A DNA stretch of 64,000 nt from Rubrivirga marina (GCF_002283365.1 NZ_MQWD01000001.1:5948-69947); one strand, 5' to 3'. Shown: positions 32,691 to 42,768, numbered from the stretch's first letter. The notes: generated from the letters alone by a model not told the origin. A program made the numbers and translations.

Positions 32691-34781
32691 ATGCGCCTTC
32701 TCCTCCTCGCCGCCCTCGCGGTCGCCCTCCCGGCCGCCGCCCAGACGACCGTCACGGTCACCACAGACGCCGACGCGGGGGCCGGCTCGCTCCGAGCGGC
32801 CATCGGCGCCGTCAACGCGGCCGGCGGTGGGCGGATCGCGTTCGCCATCCCCGGCGACGGCGTCCACGTGATCGAGCTCGTGAGCAACCTCCCCGACGCG
32901 ACCGTCCCGGTCGAGATCGACGGGCTCACGCAGCCCAGCGCCTCATGCGGCTCCGGTCCCCTGACGGTCCTCGTCGAGATCGACGGGTCGCAGATCGATC
33001 TCAACGCGCAGGGGGAAGGCGCCGCGGGCCTCGTCCTGCGCGGCGGCGCGAGCGTCGTCCGCGGCGTCGCCGTCCCGGCGATGGCCGGGTCCCAGAGTCA
33101 GGGTAACGGGACGTCCGTGGAGATCTTTGGCGACGACAACCGGGTCGAGTGCTCTGTGATCGGCCTCCGGGCGGACGGGACGGAGAGCGAGGGCACGGTC
33201 AACTTCTCCCTCATCGTCCGCGACTCCGGCAACGTGGTCGGCGGCGTCGGGCGCGGAAACGTCATCGGAAGCTCGTCGGCGGCCGTGAGCGGCGACGGCA
33301 ACCGGATCGAGGGGAACGAGATCCGGGCCTCACTCCAGGTATCGGAGACCGGCCACACCGTCGGCGGCACGGGCGACGGAGAGGGGAACCGCATTCTCGG
33401 CGGCCTTCTGCTGAACGGCTCGGGCCACATCGTCCAGGGCAACGAGGTCGGTGGGACCCTCTCCGGAGGATCGGAGAGCGCAGGCATGGTCGTAGGGGGG
33501 ACGGCGCCGGGCGCCCGCAACGTGGTGGGCGGGATCAGCCTGGACGGCGAGGGGTGGGTCGTTCAGGGGAATTACGTCGGAACGGACCCGGCGGGAACGG
33601 CCGTCGCCGAGGTCTCCCGGGGCGCCACCATCCGCGGAAGGGGCCACCTCATCGGCGGGACGGCCCCGGACGAGGGGAATCTGATCGTCGGCGGCGTCGT
33701 GATCCGCGGCGACGAGAACGTCGTCGTGGGCAACGAGATCGGGACGGACCGGACCGGCACCGTCGCGCTCGACGAGGGCGGCGTCGAGGTGGCGTTCGGA
33801 GCGACGGGCAACGTCATCGGCGGGACCGAACCGGGCGCAGGCAACGTGATCACGGCGGCTCCCTTCAGCTTCTACGGGGCGATCCGGATCTACGGCGGCT
33901 CATCGGCGAACCGGGTCCTTGGCAACTGGATCGGGACCGACCGGAGCGGGACCGTCGACTTCGGCAACCGGGGGATCGGCGTGCAAGTCGACGACGGATC
34001 CGACAACCAGATCGGCTCACCGGAGGCGCCGAACGTGATCGCGTTCGCGGACGACGCCGGCGTCCACGTCACGGGCGAGGCCACAGGCAACGCCGTCTCG
34101 GGCAACCTGATCTACGGCATCGGCGGCCTGTTCGTCGACCTCGATGGGTTCGACCCCGACGGCCCGACGCCCTCCGACGCGGGCGACGCTGACGAGGGTC
34201 CGAACCGGCTCCAGAACGCCCCGGCCGTCACGGACGCGAGCGCGACCGACGCCGCCGTTGCCGTCACCTACGCCGTCGACACGGCGGCCGCCAATGCGGC
34301 ATACCCGCTCCGCGTCGAGGCCGTCGCTGTGTCTCCGTTCGGCGCCGTCTACCTCGGACACGACGAGATCCTGGAATCGGAGGCCGGGGACGCGCGCGAC
34401 GCCACGTTCGCGCTCGGCGCCCCACTCGACGCGGGCACGTCGCTCGTGCTCATCGCGACCGACGCCGACGGCAACACGGGCGAGTCGTCGGCGCCCGTCG
34501 CCCTCACGGCCCCGACGGCCGCGGACGACGCCCCCGAGGCCGTCCCGTTCGCCGTCGCCGCGTGGCCGAACCCGGCGGCCGACCGGCTGGCGGTCACCGT
34601 CGTCGGGGCCGAGGGCACGACCACACGGATCCACCTTCTCGACGCGCTGGGGCGGCGGGTCGCCAAAGCGGAGGGCGCGCGAGCCGAGCTCGACGTGTCG
34701 GGGCTGGCACCGGGCGCCTACGTCGTCCGCGCGGAGGCCGGGGGACGCGTGACCACCCAGATGGTCACCGTTGCCCGCTGA
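32691..34781 (+). CDS. Secreted parallel beta-helix protein with T9SS sorting domain
   Basis: A 696-residue protein with signal peptide (LLLLAALAVALPAAAQ). Residues 20-490 are a repetitive, glycine/asparagine-rich region with recurring units such as GNVVGGVGRGNVIG, NRIEGNEI, VVQGNYVGTD and NVIGGTEPGAGNVIT, a right-handed parallel beta-helix resembling right_handed_beta_helix/pectate-lyase-like folds. After a spacer comes a type-A sorting domain: WPNPAADRLAVTVVG and LAPGAYVVRAEAGG at the end. It lacks visible polysaccharide-lyase catalytic residues, so it may be an adhesin or surface-layer protein. Its ATG follows the barrel-fusion gene by 92 bases. Confidence 0.82.
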   Translation: MRLLLLAALAVALPAAAQTTVTVTTDADAGAGSLRAAIGAVNAAGGGRIAFAIPGDGVHVIELVSNLPDATVPVEIDGLTQPSASCGSGPLTVLVEIDGSQIDLNAQGEGAAGLVLRGGASVVRGVAVPAMAGSQSQGNGTSVEIFGDDNRVECSVIGLRADGTESEGTVNFSLIVRDSGNVVGGVGRGNVIGSSSAAVSGDGNRIEGNEIRASLQVSETGHTVGGTGDGEGNRILGGLLLNGSGHIVQGNEVGGTLSGGSESAGMVVGGTAPGARNVVGGISLDGEGWVVQGNYVGTDPAGTAVAEVSRGATIRGRGHLIGGTAPDEGNLIVGGVVIRGDENVVVGNEIGTDRTGTVALDEGGVEVAFGATGNVIGGTEPGAGNVITAAPFSFYGAIRIYGGSSANRVLGNWIGTDRSGTVDFGNRGIGVQVDDGSDNQIGSPEAPNVIAFADDAGVHVTGEATGNAVSGNLIYGIGGLFVDLDGFDPDGPTPSDAGDADEGPNRLQNAPAVTDASATDAAVAVTYAVDTAAANAAYPLRVEAVAVSPFGAVYLGHDEILESEAGDARDATFALGAPLDAGTSLVLIATDADGNTGESSAPVALTAPTAADDAPEAVPFAVAAWPNPAADRLAVTVVGAEGTTTRIHLLDALGRRVAKAEGARAELDVSGLAPGAYVVRAEAGGRVTTQMVTVAR

Positions 34782-34787
34782 CCGCCT

Positions 34788-34807
34788 CCGCCTCGACGCC
34801 GAGGCGG
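34788..34807. repeat. CCGCCTCG-ACGC-CGAGGCGG palindrome
   Basis: Eight-bp perfect arms with an ACGC loop, 7 bases after the beta-helix gene. Identical core to 37208-37235 and 38022-38049. Confidence 0.8.
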
Positions 34808-34821
34808 GGCGACCTGACGGC

Positions 34822-34858
34822 AAAAAAACGCCCCGCCTCCGGTCGGAAGGCGGGGCGT
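34822..34858 (-). terminator. Rho-independent terminator of the ferritin-like gene
   Basis: Minus strand: a 10-bp stem ACGCCCCGCC/GGCGGGGCGT with an 11-base loop, followed by a run of 7 T, 20 bases after the stop. Confidence 0.9.
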
Positions 34859-34878
34859 ACACGCGGAGGCGGTCGGTG

Positions 34879-35370
34879 CTAGGCCGCCTTCGCGTTGACG
34901 CGGTCCTCGGCGAGGAGCGTGAGCCGGTCGTCGGCCTCCTCCTCATCGGCGAGCGACTCGGCGAGGAGGTCGGCGGCGTCGGGGTGGCCGAGCTGCTCGG
35001 CCCACGTCGAGAGCGTGCCGTAGCGCGTGATCTCGTAGTGGTCGATGGCTTGGGCCGACGAGATGATCGCGGCGTCGCGCGTCTCGGCGTCCTCGACGTC
35101 CGAGAGGAGGTGCTTGGCCTCCTTCACGAGGCCGTCCATGGCCTCGCAGGTCACGCCCTCGGCCTTCTCGCCGAGCATCTCGAACACGCGCTCCAGCCGC
35201 TCCACGTGCTCATCGGACTGGTCGGCGTGCTCCTGGACGAGCGACTTGAGCTTCGCGTCGGTGGCGCGCTCGACGAACGTCGGGAGAAGCTTCCGGACCT
35301 GCTGCTCGGCGTAGTAGATGTCGCGGAGCGTGTGGAGGAAGAGGTCGTCGAGGGAGGTGATGGCGGACAT
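34879..35370 (-). CDS. DUF892 (YciE/YciF) ferritin-like protein
   Basis: A 163-residue all-helical protein of the YciE/YciF family: SLDDLFLHTLRDIYYAEQQV at the start, EHADQSDEHVERLERVF, CEAMDGLVKEAKHLL and AIDHYEITRYGTL carry the conserved acidic and histidine ligands of a di-iron site. Family members form dimers and are induced by osmotic and other stresses; their reaction is unknown. The ATG at 35370 fits the family start. It is a single-gene unit ending in a strong terminator. Confidence 0.9.
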   Translation of the reverse strand: MSAITSLDDLFLHTLRDIYYAEQQVRKLLPTFVERATDAKLKSLVQEHADQSDEHVERLERVFEMLGEKAEGVTCEAMDGLVKEAKHLLSDVEDAETRDAAIISSAQAIDHYEITRYGTLSTWAEQLGHPDAADLLAESLADEEEADDRLTLLAEDRVNAKAA

Positions 35371-35522
35371 AGAAGGAAAAGGATGTAGGAGAGGGCAGGA
35401 GGCGTACCGGGGCCTGCCATGGCCGTTCCTCCGATCGCGTGACCTCTGCATGAGTCCCGGGGCCGGCGCGAACCCGCCGCGACCCACCCGCGTGCCCGAC
35501 GCCCCCCTCCCCTCCCCCTCGC

Positions 35523-36341
35523 ATGACCCACTACGACCTCCACGACGTGTCGATGCCCGCGCTCGGCCTCGGCACCTGGCAGATGCGCGGCGCCGAGGCC
35601 CGCCGCGCTGTCGAGCACGCCCTCGCGATCGGCTACCGCCACGTCGACACGGCGGCGATGTACGGGAACGAGGCCGAGGTCGGCGCGGCCCTGGCCGCCT
35701 CGGGCGTCCCACGGGCCGACGTCTTCCTCACCACGAAGGTGTGGCGCGACCGCGTGGCGCCGTCAAAGCTGGGGGCGTCCGCCGACGAGAGCCTCCGCGC
35801 GCTCGGGACCGACTACGTCGACCTCCTCCTGCTCCACTGGCCGAACCCGGAGATCGAGTTGGAGGCCCAGCTCGAGGCGCTCGCGGCCGTGCGCGAGGCG
35901 GGCAAGGCGCGGCTCATCGGCGTCTCGAACTACCCCGCCGAGATGCTGCGCGACGCGCTCGAGCTCGTCCCGGACCTCGCCGTCGACCAGGTCGAGTACC
36001 ACGCGGCGCTCGGTCAGGAGCCGCTGCTCGATCTAATCCGCGAGCGCGGCCTCGTGCTCACGGCCTACAGTCCGCTCGCGCAGGGCGAGCTCCTGCGGAA
36101 CGAGACGGTCCGCGAGATCGCCGAGGCGCGCGGGGTGGGGCCGGCGCAGGTGGCGTTGGCGTGGCTCCTCGGGCAGGACCGCGTGACCGCCATCCCTAAG
36201 GCGTCGTCGGACGCGCACCGCCAGGCGAACCTCGACGCGGCCGAGCTGTCACTCACCGACGACGAGCGCGCCCGCCTCGACGCCCTGCCCAAAGACCGCC
36301 GGACCATCGACCCGGCCTGGGGGCCCGACTGGAACCGGTAG
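35523..36341 (+). CDS. Aldo/keto reductase (2,5-diketo-D-gluconate reductase type)
   Basis: A 272-residue NADPH-dependent reductase of the AKR5/DkgA-DkgB group: LGLGTWQM near the start, GYRHVDTAAMYGNE with catalytic Asp and Tyr, TTKVWRD with the Lys, LLLLHWPNP with the His, and IPKASSDAHRQANL for NADP binding. Such enzymes reduce diketogluconate, methylglyoxal and other aldehydes. It is unrelated in sequence detail to the YghZ-type enzyme at 2413. A small methyltransferase gene follows 52 bases later in the same direction. Confidence 0.92.
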   Translation: MTHYDLHDVSMPALGLGTWQMRGAEARRAVEHALAIGYRHVDTAAMYGNEAEVGAALAASGVPRADVFLTTKVWRDRVAPSKLGASADESLRALGTDYVDLLLLHWPNPEIELEAQLEALAAVREAGKARLIGVSNYPAEMLRDALELVPDLAVDQVEYHAALGQEPLLDLIRERGLVLTAYSPLAQGELLRNETVREIAEARGVGPAQVALAWLLGQDRVTAIPKASSDAHRQANLDAAELSLTDDERARLDALPKDRRTIDPAWGPDWNR

Positions 36342-36393
36342 CTGGATTCGGAGGGCCGCGGGCCGGAGCTTGCCACCCCCTCACCGCCCGCCC

Positions 36394-37200
36394 ATGTCGT
36401 CCCCCCTCTCCCGTCCCGACGTCTGGAACGCCGTCGCCGACGGCTACGCCGAGGACCTCGTCCCGCTCTTCTCGCGCTACGCCGCCGACGCCCTCCGGCT
36501 GGCGGGAGTCTCGGCGGGCGACCGCGTGCTCGACGTCGCCGCCGGCCCCGGGACGCTGTCGTTCCTCGCCGTCGAGTGGGGCGCCGAGGTCGTCGCCCTC
36601 GACTTTTCCGACGCGATGGTCGCCGCGCTCCGGCGCCGCTCCGAGGCGGAGAGCGTCGCCGTCGAGGTCGTCCCCGGCGACGGGCAGGCGCTCCCGTTCG
36701 ACGACGGCGCCTTCGACCGGGCGTTCTCGATGTTCGGGCTCATCTTTTTTCCCGACCCCGCCGCCGGCCTCCGGGAGGCCCACCGCGTCCTGCGGCCGAT
36801 GGGCCGACTGGCGGTGTCGAGTTGGGCCCCGATGGACGGCGTCCCGCTCCTCCAGACGTGCTTCGGCGCGGTCGCCGCACACCTGCCGGATTTCCCATTC
36901 GGCGAGGGGCGGGCGCCGTTCGGACAGCCCGAGGAGTTGCAGGACGCCTTCGAGGCCGCCGGTTTCCGCGACGTCGAGGTCCACACCGTGACGCACCGGA
37001 CGGAGGCGACGTCGGCCGCGTCGTTCTGGGCGACGAACGAACGGAGCTCCGCCCCTCTCGCGCTGATCCGCCAGCACCTCGCGCCCGACGCCTGGGCCGA
37101 CCTCCGCGAGGACGTGGTCGGAACCATTGAGCGCGACCTCGGCGACGGCCCCTACGCGATGGAATGGCCGGCCCGGATCGCCGTCGGCACGCGGCCCTGA
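36394..37200 (+). CDS. SAM-dependent class I methyltransferase
   Basis: A 268-residue soluble methyltransferase. Motif I is RVLDVAAGPGTLSFLA, followed by VVALDFSDAMV, GDGQALPFDDGAFDRAFSMFGLIFFPD and EAHRVLRPMGRLAV, the Methyltransf_11/UbiE-like order. The substrate cannot be told. The ATG at 36394 (MSSPLSRPDVW) is preferred over an upstream TTG. A perfect palindrome lies 7 bases after the stop. Confidence 0.85.
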   Translation: MSSPLSRPDVWNAVADGYAEDLVPLFSRYAADALRLAGVSAGDRVLDVAAGPGTLSFLAVEWGAEVVALDFSDAMVAALRRRSEAESVAVEVVPGDGQALPFDDGAFDRAFSMFGLIFFPDPAAGLREAHRVLRPMGRLAVSSWAPMDGVPLLQTCFGAVAAHLPDFPFGEGRAPFGQPEELQDAFEAAGFRDVEVHTVTHRTEATSAASFWATNERSSAPLALIRQHLAPDAWADLREDVVGTIERDLGDGPYAMEWPARIAVGTRP

Positions 37201-37207
37201 ACCGAAA

Positions 37208-37235
37208 CCGCCCGCCTCGACGCCGAGGCGGGCGG
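37208..37235. repeat. Perfect 12-bp-arm CCGCCTCG-family palindrome
   Basis: CCGCCCGCCTCG and CGAGGCGGGCGG with an ACGC loop, between convergent methyltransferase and DUF2911 genes. Confidence 0.85.
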
Positions 37236-37261
37236 ACCCGAAAGCGAGACGGAGAGCGCGC

Positions 37262-37876
37262 TTACGCGCCGGCCGCCGTGATCTGCACCGGCACGCCGAC
37301 CGTCCCCCAGTGGAGGACCATCGTCGCCGCGTCCTCCGAGACGTCCTCGAACCGGATCTCGAACTGCTCCTGCATGGGGGCGTCGGTCACCGGCTCGGCC
37401 ATGACGCGGACGCGGTCCTCGGCCTCGTCGTAGCGGAAGGCGCCCCACTGCTCGGCCACGTCGTTGAGGATGACGGTCCACTCGCCGTCGCCGGGGATCG
37501 CGAACAGGGCGTAGGTCCCAGCCGGGACGTCCTCGCCGCCGAACGTCACGGCATCGGAGAAAGTGACGGTGGCCGCCTCGTTGGCGCCGGTGCGCCAGAC
37601 CTCGCCGGCGGGGGCCAGCTCGGCGCCGTCGGTGAAGTAGGCCCGGCCGCGGAGGCTCGGGCGGCCGTACTGGACGAGCACGTCGGTCGTGCCGACGGTC
37701 GTGCCGACGTACGCGTTGGGGCTCGGGCGGGCCTCATCAGAGGCGCGCGGCGGGGCGTCCATGAACACGCCGTCGCCGGGCATGTCCGCGCCCATCTCGT
37801 CCGTCATGTCGTCCTGCGCACAGGCGGCGGGGACGAGGAGCACCGCGACGAGCGCGGCGAGAAAGGAGAATCGCAT
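37262..37876 (-). CDS. DUF2911 family lipoprotein
   Basis: A 204-residue lipoprotein: signal FSFLAALVAVLLVPAACAQ with the lipid cysteine at residue 20, an acidic linker, then a DUF2911 domain with VLVQYGRPSLRGR, EVWRTGANEAATVTFS, VPAGTYALFAIPG and AEQWGAFRYDEAEDRV. The family is frequent in Bacteroidota/Rhodothermota and of unknown function. It stands alone, with palindromic repeats on both sides. Confidence 0.88.
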   Translation of the reverse strand: MRFSFLAALVAVLLVPAACAQDDMTDEMGADMPGDGVFMDAPPRASDEARPSPNAYVGTTVGTTDVLVQYGRPSLRGRAYFTDGAELAPAGEVWRTGANEAATVTFSDAVTFGGEDVPAGTYALFAIPGDGEWTVILNDVAEQWGAFRYDEAEDRVRVMAEPVTDAPMQEQFEIRFEDVSEDAATMVLHWGTVGVPVQITAAGA

Positions 37877-38021
37877 GGGGTGGAGGGTGTCGGATTGGGG
37901 AGCCGGCGAAGCTACGCGGCTCGCCCGTCTCCCGATCCCTCACGGCCGTGCCCTCCAGAGGCGCCGGTCCCGGTCGCGGGGCGAGTCGGCGAGTCGCCCT
38001 CTCCGAACGCGCGGAACGACC

Positions 38022-38049
38022 CCGCCCGCCTCGACGCCGAGGCGGACGG
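38022..38049. repeat. CCGCCTCG-family palindrome after hom
   Basis: CCGCCCGCCTCG and CGAGGCGGACGG (one mismatch) with an ACGC loop, 8 bases after the hom stop. Confidence 0.8.
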
Positions 38050-38057
38050 AGCCGACG

Positions 38058-39143
38058 CTACCGGACGGCCCGCGCGACCGCCAGCACGTCGGCGAGGACG
38101 CCGGCGGCGGTGACCTCGGCGCCCGCCCCCGGGCCCTGGACGACGAGCGGCGAGACGGCGTACCGGTCCGTCGCGATCTCGACGAGGTTGTCGGCCTCGG
38201 AGAGGCGGCCGAGCGGCGACTCCGCCGGCACCGCCCGCGCGCCGACGCTCAAGCGGGCGCCGTCGCCCTCCGCCCGGAGCTCGGCGACGTAGCGGAGCCG
38301 CTGGCCGGCCCGCTCCGCCTCGGCGGCCCGCTCGGCCCAGGCGGCATCGGCCGCGGCGAGGGCCTCGGCCACGAGCGTGACCGGCACGTGCTTCGCCTCG
38401 TCCGGCACGAGGCTCTCGACCTCGACGTCGCTCCGCTCCACCCGGAGCCCCGCCGACCGCGCGAGGATGAGCAGCTTCCGCGCGACGTCCTCGCCCGAGA
38501 GGTCGTCGCGGACGTCGGGCTCGGAGTAGCCCTGCTCGTGGGCCCATCGCGCGGCCGTCGAGAACGGCGCGCCCTTCTCGATCTGCCCGAACAGGTACGT
38601 CATCGTCCCGGAGAGGACACCCCGCACGGACCGGACGTGATCGCCCGTCGCGACGAGGTCTTCGATGGTGCGGACGACCGGGAGCCCGGCCCCGGCCGTC
38701 GTCTCGTAGCGGTAGTGAACGGCGCCGGACGCGCTGAGCTGACGGAGCCGGTCGTACGAACCCTGCGACCGCGTGTTGGCCAGCTTCGACGGCGTGACCA
38801 CGCTGACGCCCGACGCCAACAGCCCTTCGACGAGGTCGGCGATCTCGGGCGCGCCGGTCGCGTCGACGAACACGGTCGGCGTGCCGGCGGCGTGCGCCGC
38901 CAGCCGGTTGACGAGCGCGGGCCAGTCGGGCGGGACCGGCTGGAGCCCGGGGGCGGCCGCGTCGAGCCCGTCGAAGTCGACCACGGACCGCCGACGCGAG
39001 CACGCGCCGACGAGCCGGAGCGCGCCGCCGCCGAGGCCGGCGATCTGACGCAGAAGTGCCCCGCCGACGGTGCCGACGCCGGCGACGAAGACGCTCAGCG
39101 GTTTGGCAGGCTCGGGGGACGGACAGAGGGCGAGCGAAGACAT
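38058..39143 (-). CDS. hom: Homoserine dehydrogenase
   Basis: A 361-residue NAD(P)-dependent enzyme reducing aspartate semialdehyde to homoserine, the branch point to methionine and threonine. Features: FVAGVGTVGGALLRQ (Rossmann), TPSKLANT, YETTAGAGLPVVRTI, GVLSGTMTYLFGQI and DVRDDLSGEDVARKLLILAR with the catalytic Lys/Asp. There is no fused aspartokinase and no C-terminal ACT domain, so it is probably not directly threonine-inhibited through ACT. It is the last gene of the met operon, 33 bases after metX. Confidence 0.93.
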   Translation of the reverse strand: MSSLALCPSPEPAKPLSVFVAGVGTVGGALLRQIAGLGGGALRLVGACSRRRSVVDFDGLDAAAPGLQPVPPDWPALVNRLAAHAAGTPTVFVDATGAPEIADLVEGLLASGVSVVTPSKLANTRSQGSYDRLRQLSASGAVHYRYETTAGAGLPVVRTIEDLVATGDHVRSVRGVLSGTMTYLFGQIEKGAPFSTAARWAHEQGYSEPDVRDDLSGEDVARKLLILARSAGLRVERSDVEVESLVPDEAKHVPVTLVAEALAAADAAWAERAAEAERAGQRLRYVAELRAEGDGARLSVGARAVPAESPLGRLSEADNLVEIATDRYAVSPLVVQGPGAGAEVTAAGVLADVLAVARAVR

Positions 39144-39176
39144 GAATCGGGGAGGAGAGAACGCACGCCGACGACG

Positions 39177-40319
39177 TCAGGCCGCGAGGAACCCGGTGTC
39201 GGCGAGGAAAGGGCGGACGAGCGCGTCGAGCGCGTCGAAGTCGACGAGAAAGGCGTCGTGGCCGAAGGGCGAGTCGAGCTCGGCGTAGCGGCCGGCGGGT
39301 ACCAGGTCGGCGAGCGCGCGCGTCTCGGCGGGTGGGTAGAGAACGTCGGATGAGATGCCGACGCAGAGCGCGTCGGCGCGGAGCCGGCCGAGCGCCGTCG
39401 CGGCGTCGACGCGCTGCCCCCCGCGCCCGACGTCGTGCGTGTCCATCGCCTCCGTCAGGCGGACGTAGGCGCCGGCGTCGAACCGGCCGGCCAGCTTGGC
39501 GCCCTGGTAGCGGAGGTAGCTCTCGACGGCGAAGCGCGGGTCTGTGGGCTCGAAACGCGGTTCGTGCGGCGTCCGGCCGAACCGCTCGGCGTAGAGCTCG
39601 GCGCTCCGGTACGTCGTCATGGCCATGGCGCGGGCCGCGGCCAGGCCCGCCTCGGGCGGACTGTCGGCAGGGAAGTCGCCGCCCTGCCAGCGCGGGTCGG
39701 CGCGGATCGCCATCCGCTGGGCCTCCGAGATCCCGATCTGCCACGCCCCGTGCTGCGCGCCCATCCCCACGAGGACGAGCCGCCGGACGCGGTCCGGCCC
39801 CGCCTCGCGGTCGACGAGCGCCAGCTCCAGCGCCTGCATCCCGCCCATCGACGCGCCGACGGCGAGGGCCACCTCGCGCACGCCAAGGTGGTTGAGGAGC
39901 CGCGCGTGGAGCCGGGCCTGGTCGCGGATCGTGACAGACGGGAAACGGCTTCCGAAGCGGCGCCCGTCGGCGTCGAGCGTGCCGGGCCCCGTCGTCCCGT
40001 AGCACGAGCCGAGGGCGTTGGCGCACACGACGAACTGGCGCTCGGGGTCGACGAGGCGGCCCGAGCCGACGAGGCCGGGCCACCACGCCGCGGCGTCGGA
40101 GTCGCCCGTAAGCGCGTGGCACACGACGGCCGCGTTGGACGCGGCGGCGTCGAGCGCGCCCCACGTCCGGAACGCGACGGTCACGTCGGGCAGGCGCACG
40201 CCCGCCTCGGTCGTGAACGGACCGAGGCGGACGGACCGGAGCTCGCCGGCGGCCGGCGGGGCGCTCACCCGACCAGCAGAGGGCATTCGAGGGCGCGTCA
40301 GAGGAGTGGAGACAGACAT
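39177..40319 (-). CDS. metX: Homoserine O-acyltransferase (MetX)
   Basis: A 380-residue alpha/beta-hydrolase-fold enzyme activating homoserine by O-acylation for direct sulfhydrylation. VVCHALTGDSDAA gives the oxyanion region, GASMGGMQALELAL the catalytic Ser, and FLADTG near the end follows the catalytic DSPFGHDAFL with His. MetX proteins may use acetyl-CoA or succinyl-CoA; which cannot be decided here. The ATG lies only 9 bases after the 3' end of tRNA-Cys on the same strand, so the tRNA must be cut from the shared transcript, or metX has its own promoter inside the tRNA region. Confidence 0.93.
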   Translation of the reverse strand: MSVSTPLTRPRMPSAGRVSAPPAAGELRSVRLGPFTTEAGVRLPDVTVAFRTWGALDAAASNAAVVCHALTGDSDAAAWWPGLVGSGRLVDPERQFVVCANALGSCYGTTGPGTLDADGRRFGSRFPSVTIRDQARLHARLLNHLGVREVALAVGASMGGMQALELALVDREAGPDRVRRLVLVGMGAQHGAWQIGISEAQRMAIRADPRWQGGDFPADSPPEAGLAAARAMAMTTYRSAELYAERFGRTPHEPRFEPTDPRFAVESYLRYQGAKLAGRFDAGAYVRLTEAMDTHDVGRGGQRVDAATALGRLRADALCVGISSDVLYPPAETRALADLVPAGRYAELDSPFGHDAFLVDFDALDALVRPFLADTGFLAA

Positions 40320-40328
40320 GGGAAGGAG

Positions 40329-40401
40329 AGTCCGGGGCGGGAATCGAACCCGCGGGTAGCGGTTTTGCAGACCGCCGCGTTTGCCACTTCGCCACCCGGA
40401 C
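40329..40401 (-). tRNA. tRNA-Cys (anticodon GCA) inside the met operon
   Basis: A complete cloverleaf on the minus strand: acceptor GTCCGGG/CCCGGAC, D arm GCG/CGC, anticodon stem GCGGT/ACCGC with loop CTGCAAA (anticodon GCA), variable TACCC, T arm GCGGG/CCCGC with TTCGATT, discriminator U, no encoded CCA. U73 is the cysteine identity base. It lies between metY and metX in the same direction. Confidence 0.96.
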
Positions 40402-40425
40402 CGGGGGCCGAACCGACCGTCGCTC

Positions 40426-40463
40426 GCTCTGGGGCGCCGCCTCACCCGACGGCGCCCCAGAGC
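40426..40463 (-). other. Perfect 14-bp hairpin between metY and tRNA-Cys
   Basis: GCTCTGGGGCGCCG pairs with CGGCGCCCCAGAGC around a 10-base loop. There is no T-run on the minus strand, so it is more likely a processing or stabilising hairpin (or a leaky terminator) than a full stop. Confidence 0.65.
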
Positions 40464-40483
40464 CGACCGGTGCCGGCCGGGGC

Positions 40484-41908
<1,425 letters not shown>

Positions 41909-41986
41909 CTACCGGCGCCCGTGGCGCGACCGCTCCTGGCCTGTGTGGGCCATACAGCACATAATCATCATCCCCATGCAGCGCAT
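41909..41986 (-). CDS. metL-leader: Methionine/cysteine-rich leader peptide of the met operon
   Basis: A 25-codon frame, ATG 41986 to TAG 41909, beginning MRCMGMMIMCCMAHT: six Met and three Cys among the first twelve residues. The RNA can form three exclusive helices: TGGCC/GGCCA around CACACA at codons 12-16 (1:2), GGCCAGGAG with CTCCTGGCC (2:3 antiterminator), or the U-tract terminator (3:4). A ribosome stalled on the Met/Cys codons would block 1:2, allow 2:3 and so read through into metY. This is the classical attenuator layout. I could not identify the promoter. The name is descriptive only. Confidence 0.8.
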   Translation of the reverse strand: MRCMGMMIMCCMAHTGQERSRHGRR

Positions 41987-42175
41987 GGCGGCCGGAGCGG
42001 TGATGATGTGCGAGGAGCGGGTCACGAGAATGTGGGTGTCGACGGGGGGACCGTCTGCGAGACAAGGTGTGGGTCGTTGCGCCGCGAGCGCAAGTCCCTG
42101 GAAAACAAAAAGCGCTTCCGGAGTCCTCACGCCCTCATTTTCCCGGTTTCGGCCCTCCCCTCCCCACCGACTCCG

Positions 42176-42215
42176 CCCGCCTCGGGGAGTCCGAGGGCCG
42201 AGTCGCCGAGGCGGG
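42176..42215. repeat. Left flanking palindrome of the nuclease cassette
   Basis: CCCGCCTCGGGGAGTCCG, four variable bases, CCGAGTCGCCGAGGCGGG. Apart from the four central bases and the last base it is identical to 42886-42924, in the same orientation, on the other side of the nuclease gene. Confidence 0.85.
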
Positions 42216-42228
42216 CGATGGAGCAGCT

Positions 42229-42768
42229 CTAGACGGCGTTGCCCCTAAGACCGGTCTCCCCCCTTCCCGTACGAATGGCGAAAAGGTCAGGCTTCTTCCA
42301 ACCATGGTAAGCAGTTGGCGATCGAGCGGCTACCAGAACAGCTTCCCGCAGATGCTCTTCAGGGACCACATACGGTTGCCATCTCTCAGACTTCTCTCCG
42401 CTCGCGCCGAACAGGAAAAAGTCTAGGTCCCTACGCCCTCCAAGTCGTACCGCTGGGATCACGAGGTAGTGGTACTTGGCATTGTCATAACCAGCCATGA
42501 CATAGACATCCGCATCCTTCCCGGCCTTACCCTGGAGGTACCTGAAGCATAGGCGCCGCCTGGTTCCATAAGGCGTTTCAGCATCGAAAGCTACCGCATG
42601 TTTGATCTCGATCCGGATGTCACCCAGAAGTCCATCCACCTTGTGGTGGCCGGAGGTCTGTTGCGCGCCCAGGAGGTGACAGACGTATGCCTCCGTGAAC
42701 TGGCTCGACTTCATTACGTCGAATCCCGCGTGCTCCAAGACCAAGCTGCGGAGAGCTTTCAACTCCAT
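42229..42768 (-). CDS. Probable PD-(D/E)XK nuclease (restriction-endonuclease-like), likely acquired
   Basis: A 179-residue soluble protein. KVDGLLGDIRIEIKHA shows the PD-(D/E)XK core: an Asp at 45 or 50 and the E54-I55-K56 strand. QFTEAYVCHLLGAQQTSG precedes it and a tail with many aromatic and basic residues (FLFGASGEKSERWQPYVV, YHGWKKPDLF) follows. Base composition is clearly lower in GC than the neighbours (near 55% against about 70%), and codon choice includes AT-ending codons that are rare elsewhere here. No methyltransferase or other defence gene is adjacent. It is bounded by two near-identical 39-40 bp palindromes. A type II restriction enzyme remnant or solitary nuclease is the best guess. 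Confidence 0.68.
   Translation of the reverse strand: MELKALRSLVLEHAGFDVMKSSQFTEAYVCHLLGAQQTSGHHKVDGLLGDIRIEIKHAVAFDAETPYGTRRRLCFRYLQGKAGKDADVYVMAGYDNAKYHYLVIPAVRLGGRRDLDFFLFGASGEKSERWQPYVVPEEHLREAVLVAARSPTAYHGWKKPDLFAIRTGRGETGLRGNAV

Noticed and set aside
32691-34781. CRISPR-like repetition in the beta-helix gene
   Set aside because: The repeats are degenerate, in frame and encode beta-helix rungs; there are no regular spacers.
40426-40463. Terminator ending the operon after metY
   Set aside because: A stable hairpin, but the downstream minus-strand sequence has no T-run, and tRNA-Cys and metX follow closely in the same direction.
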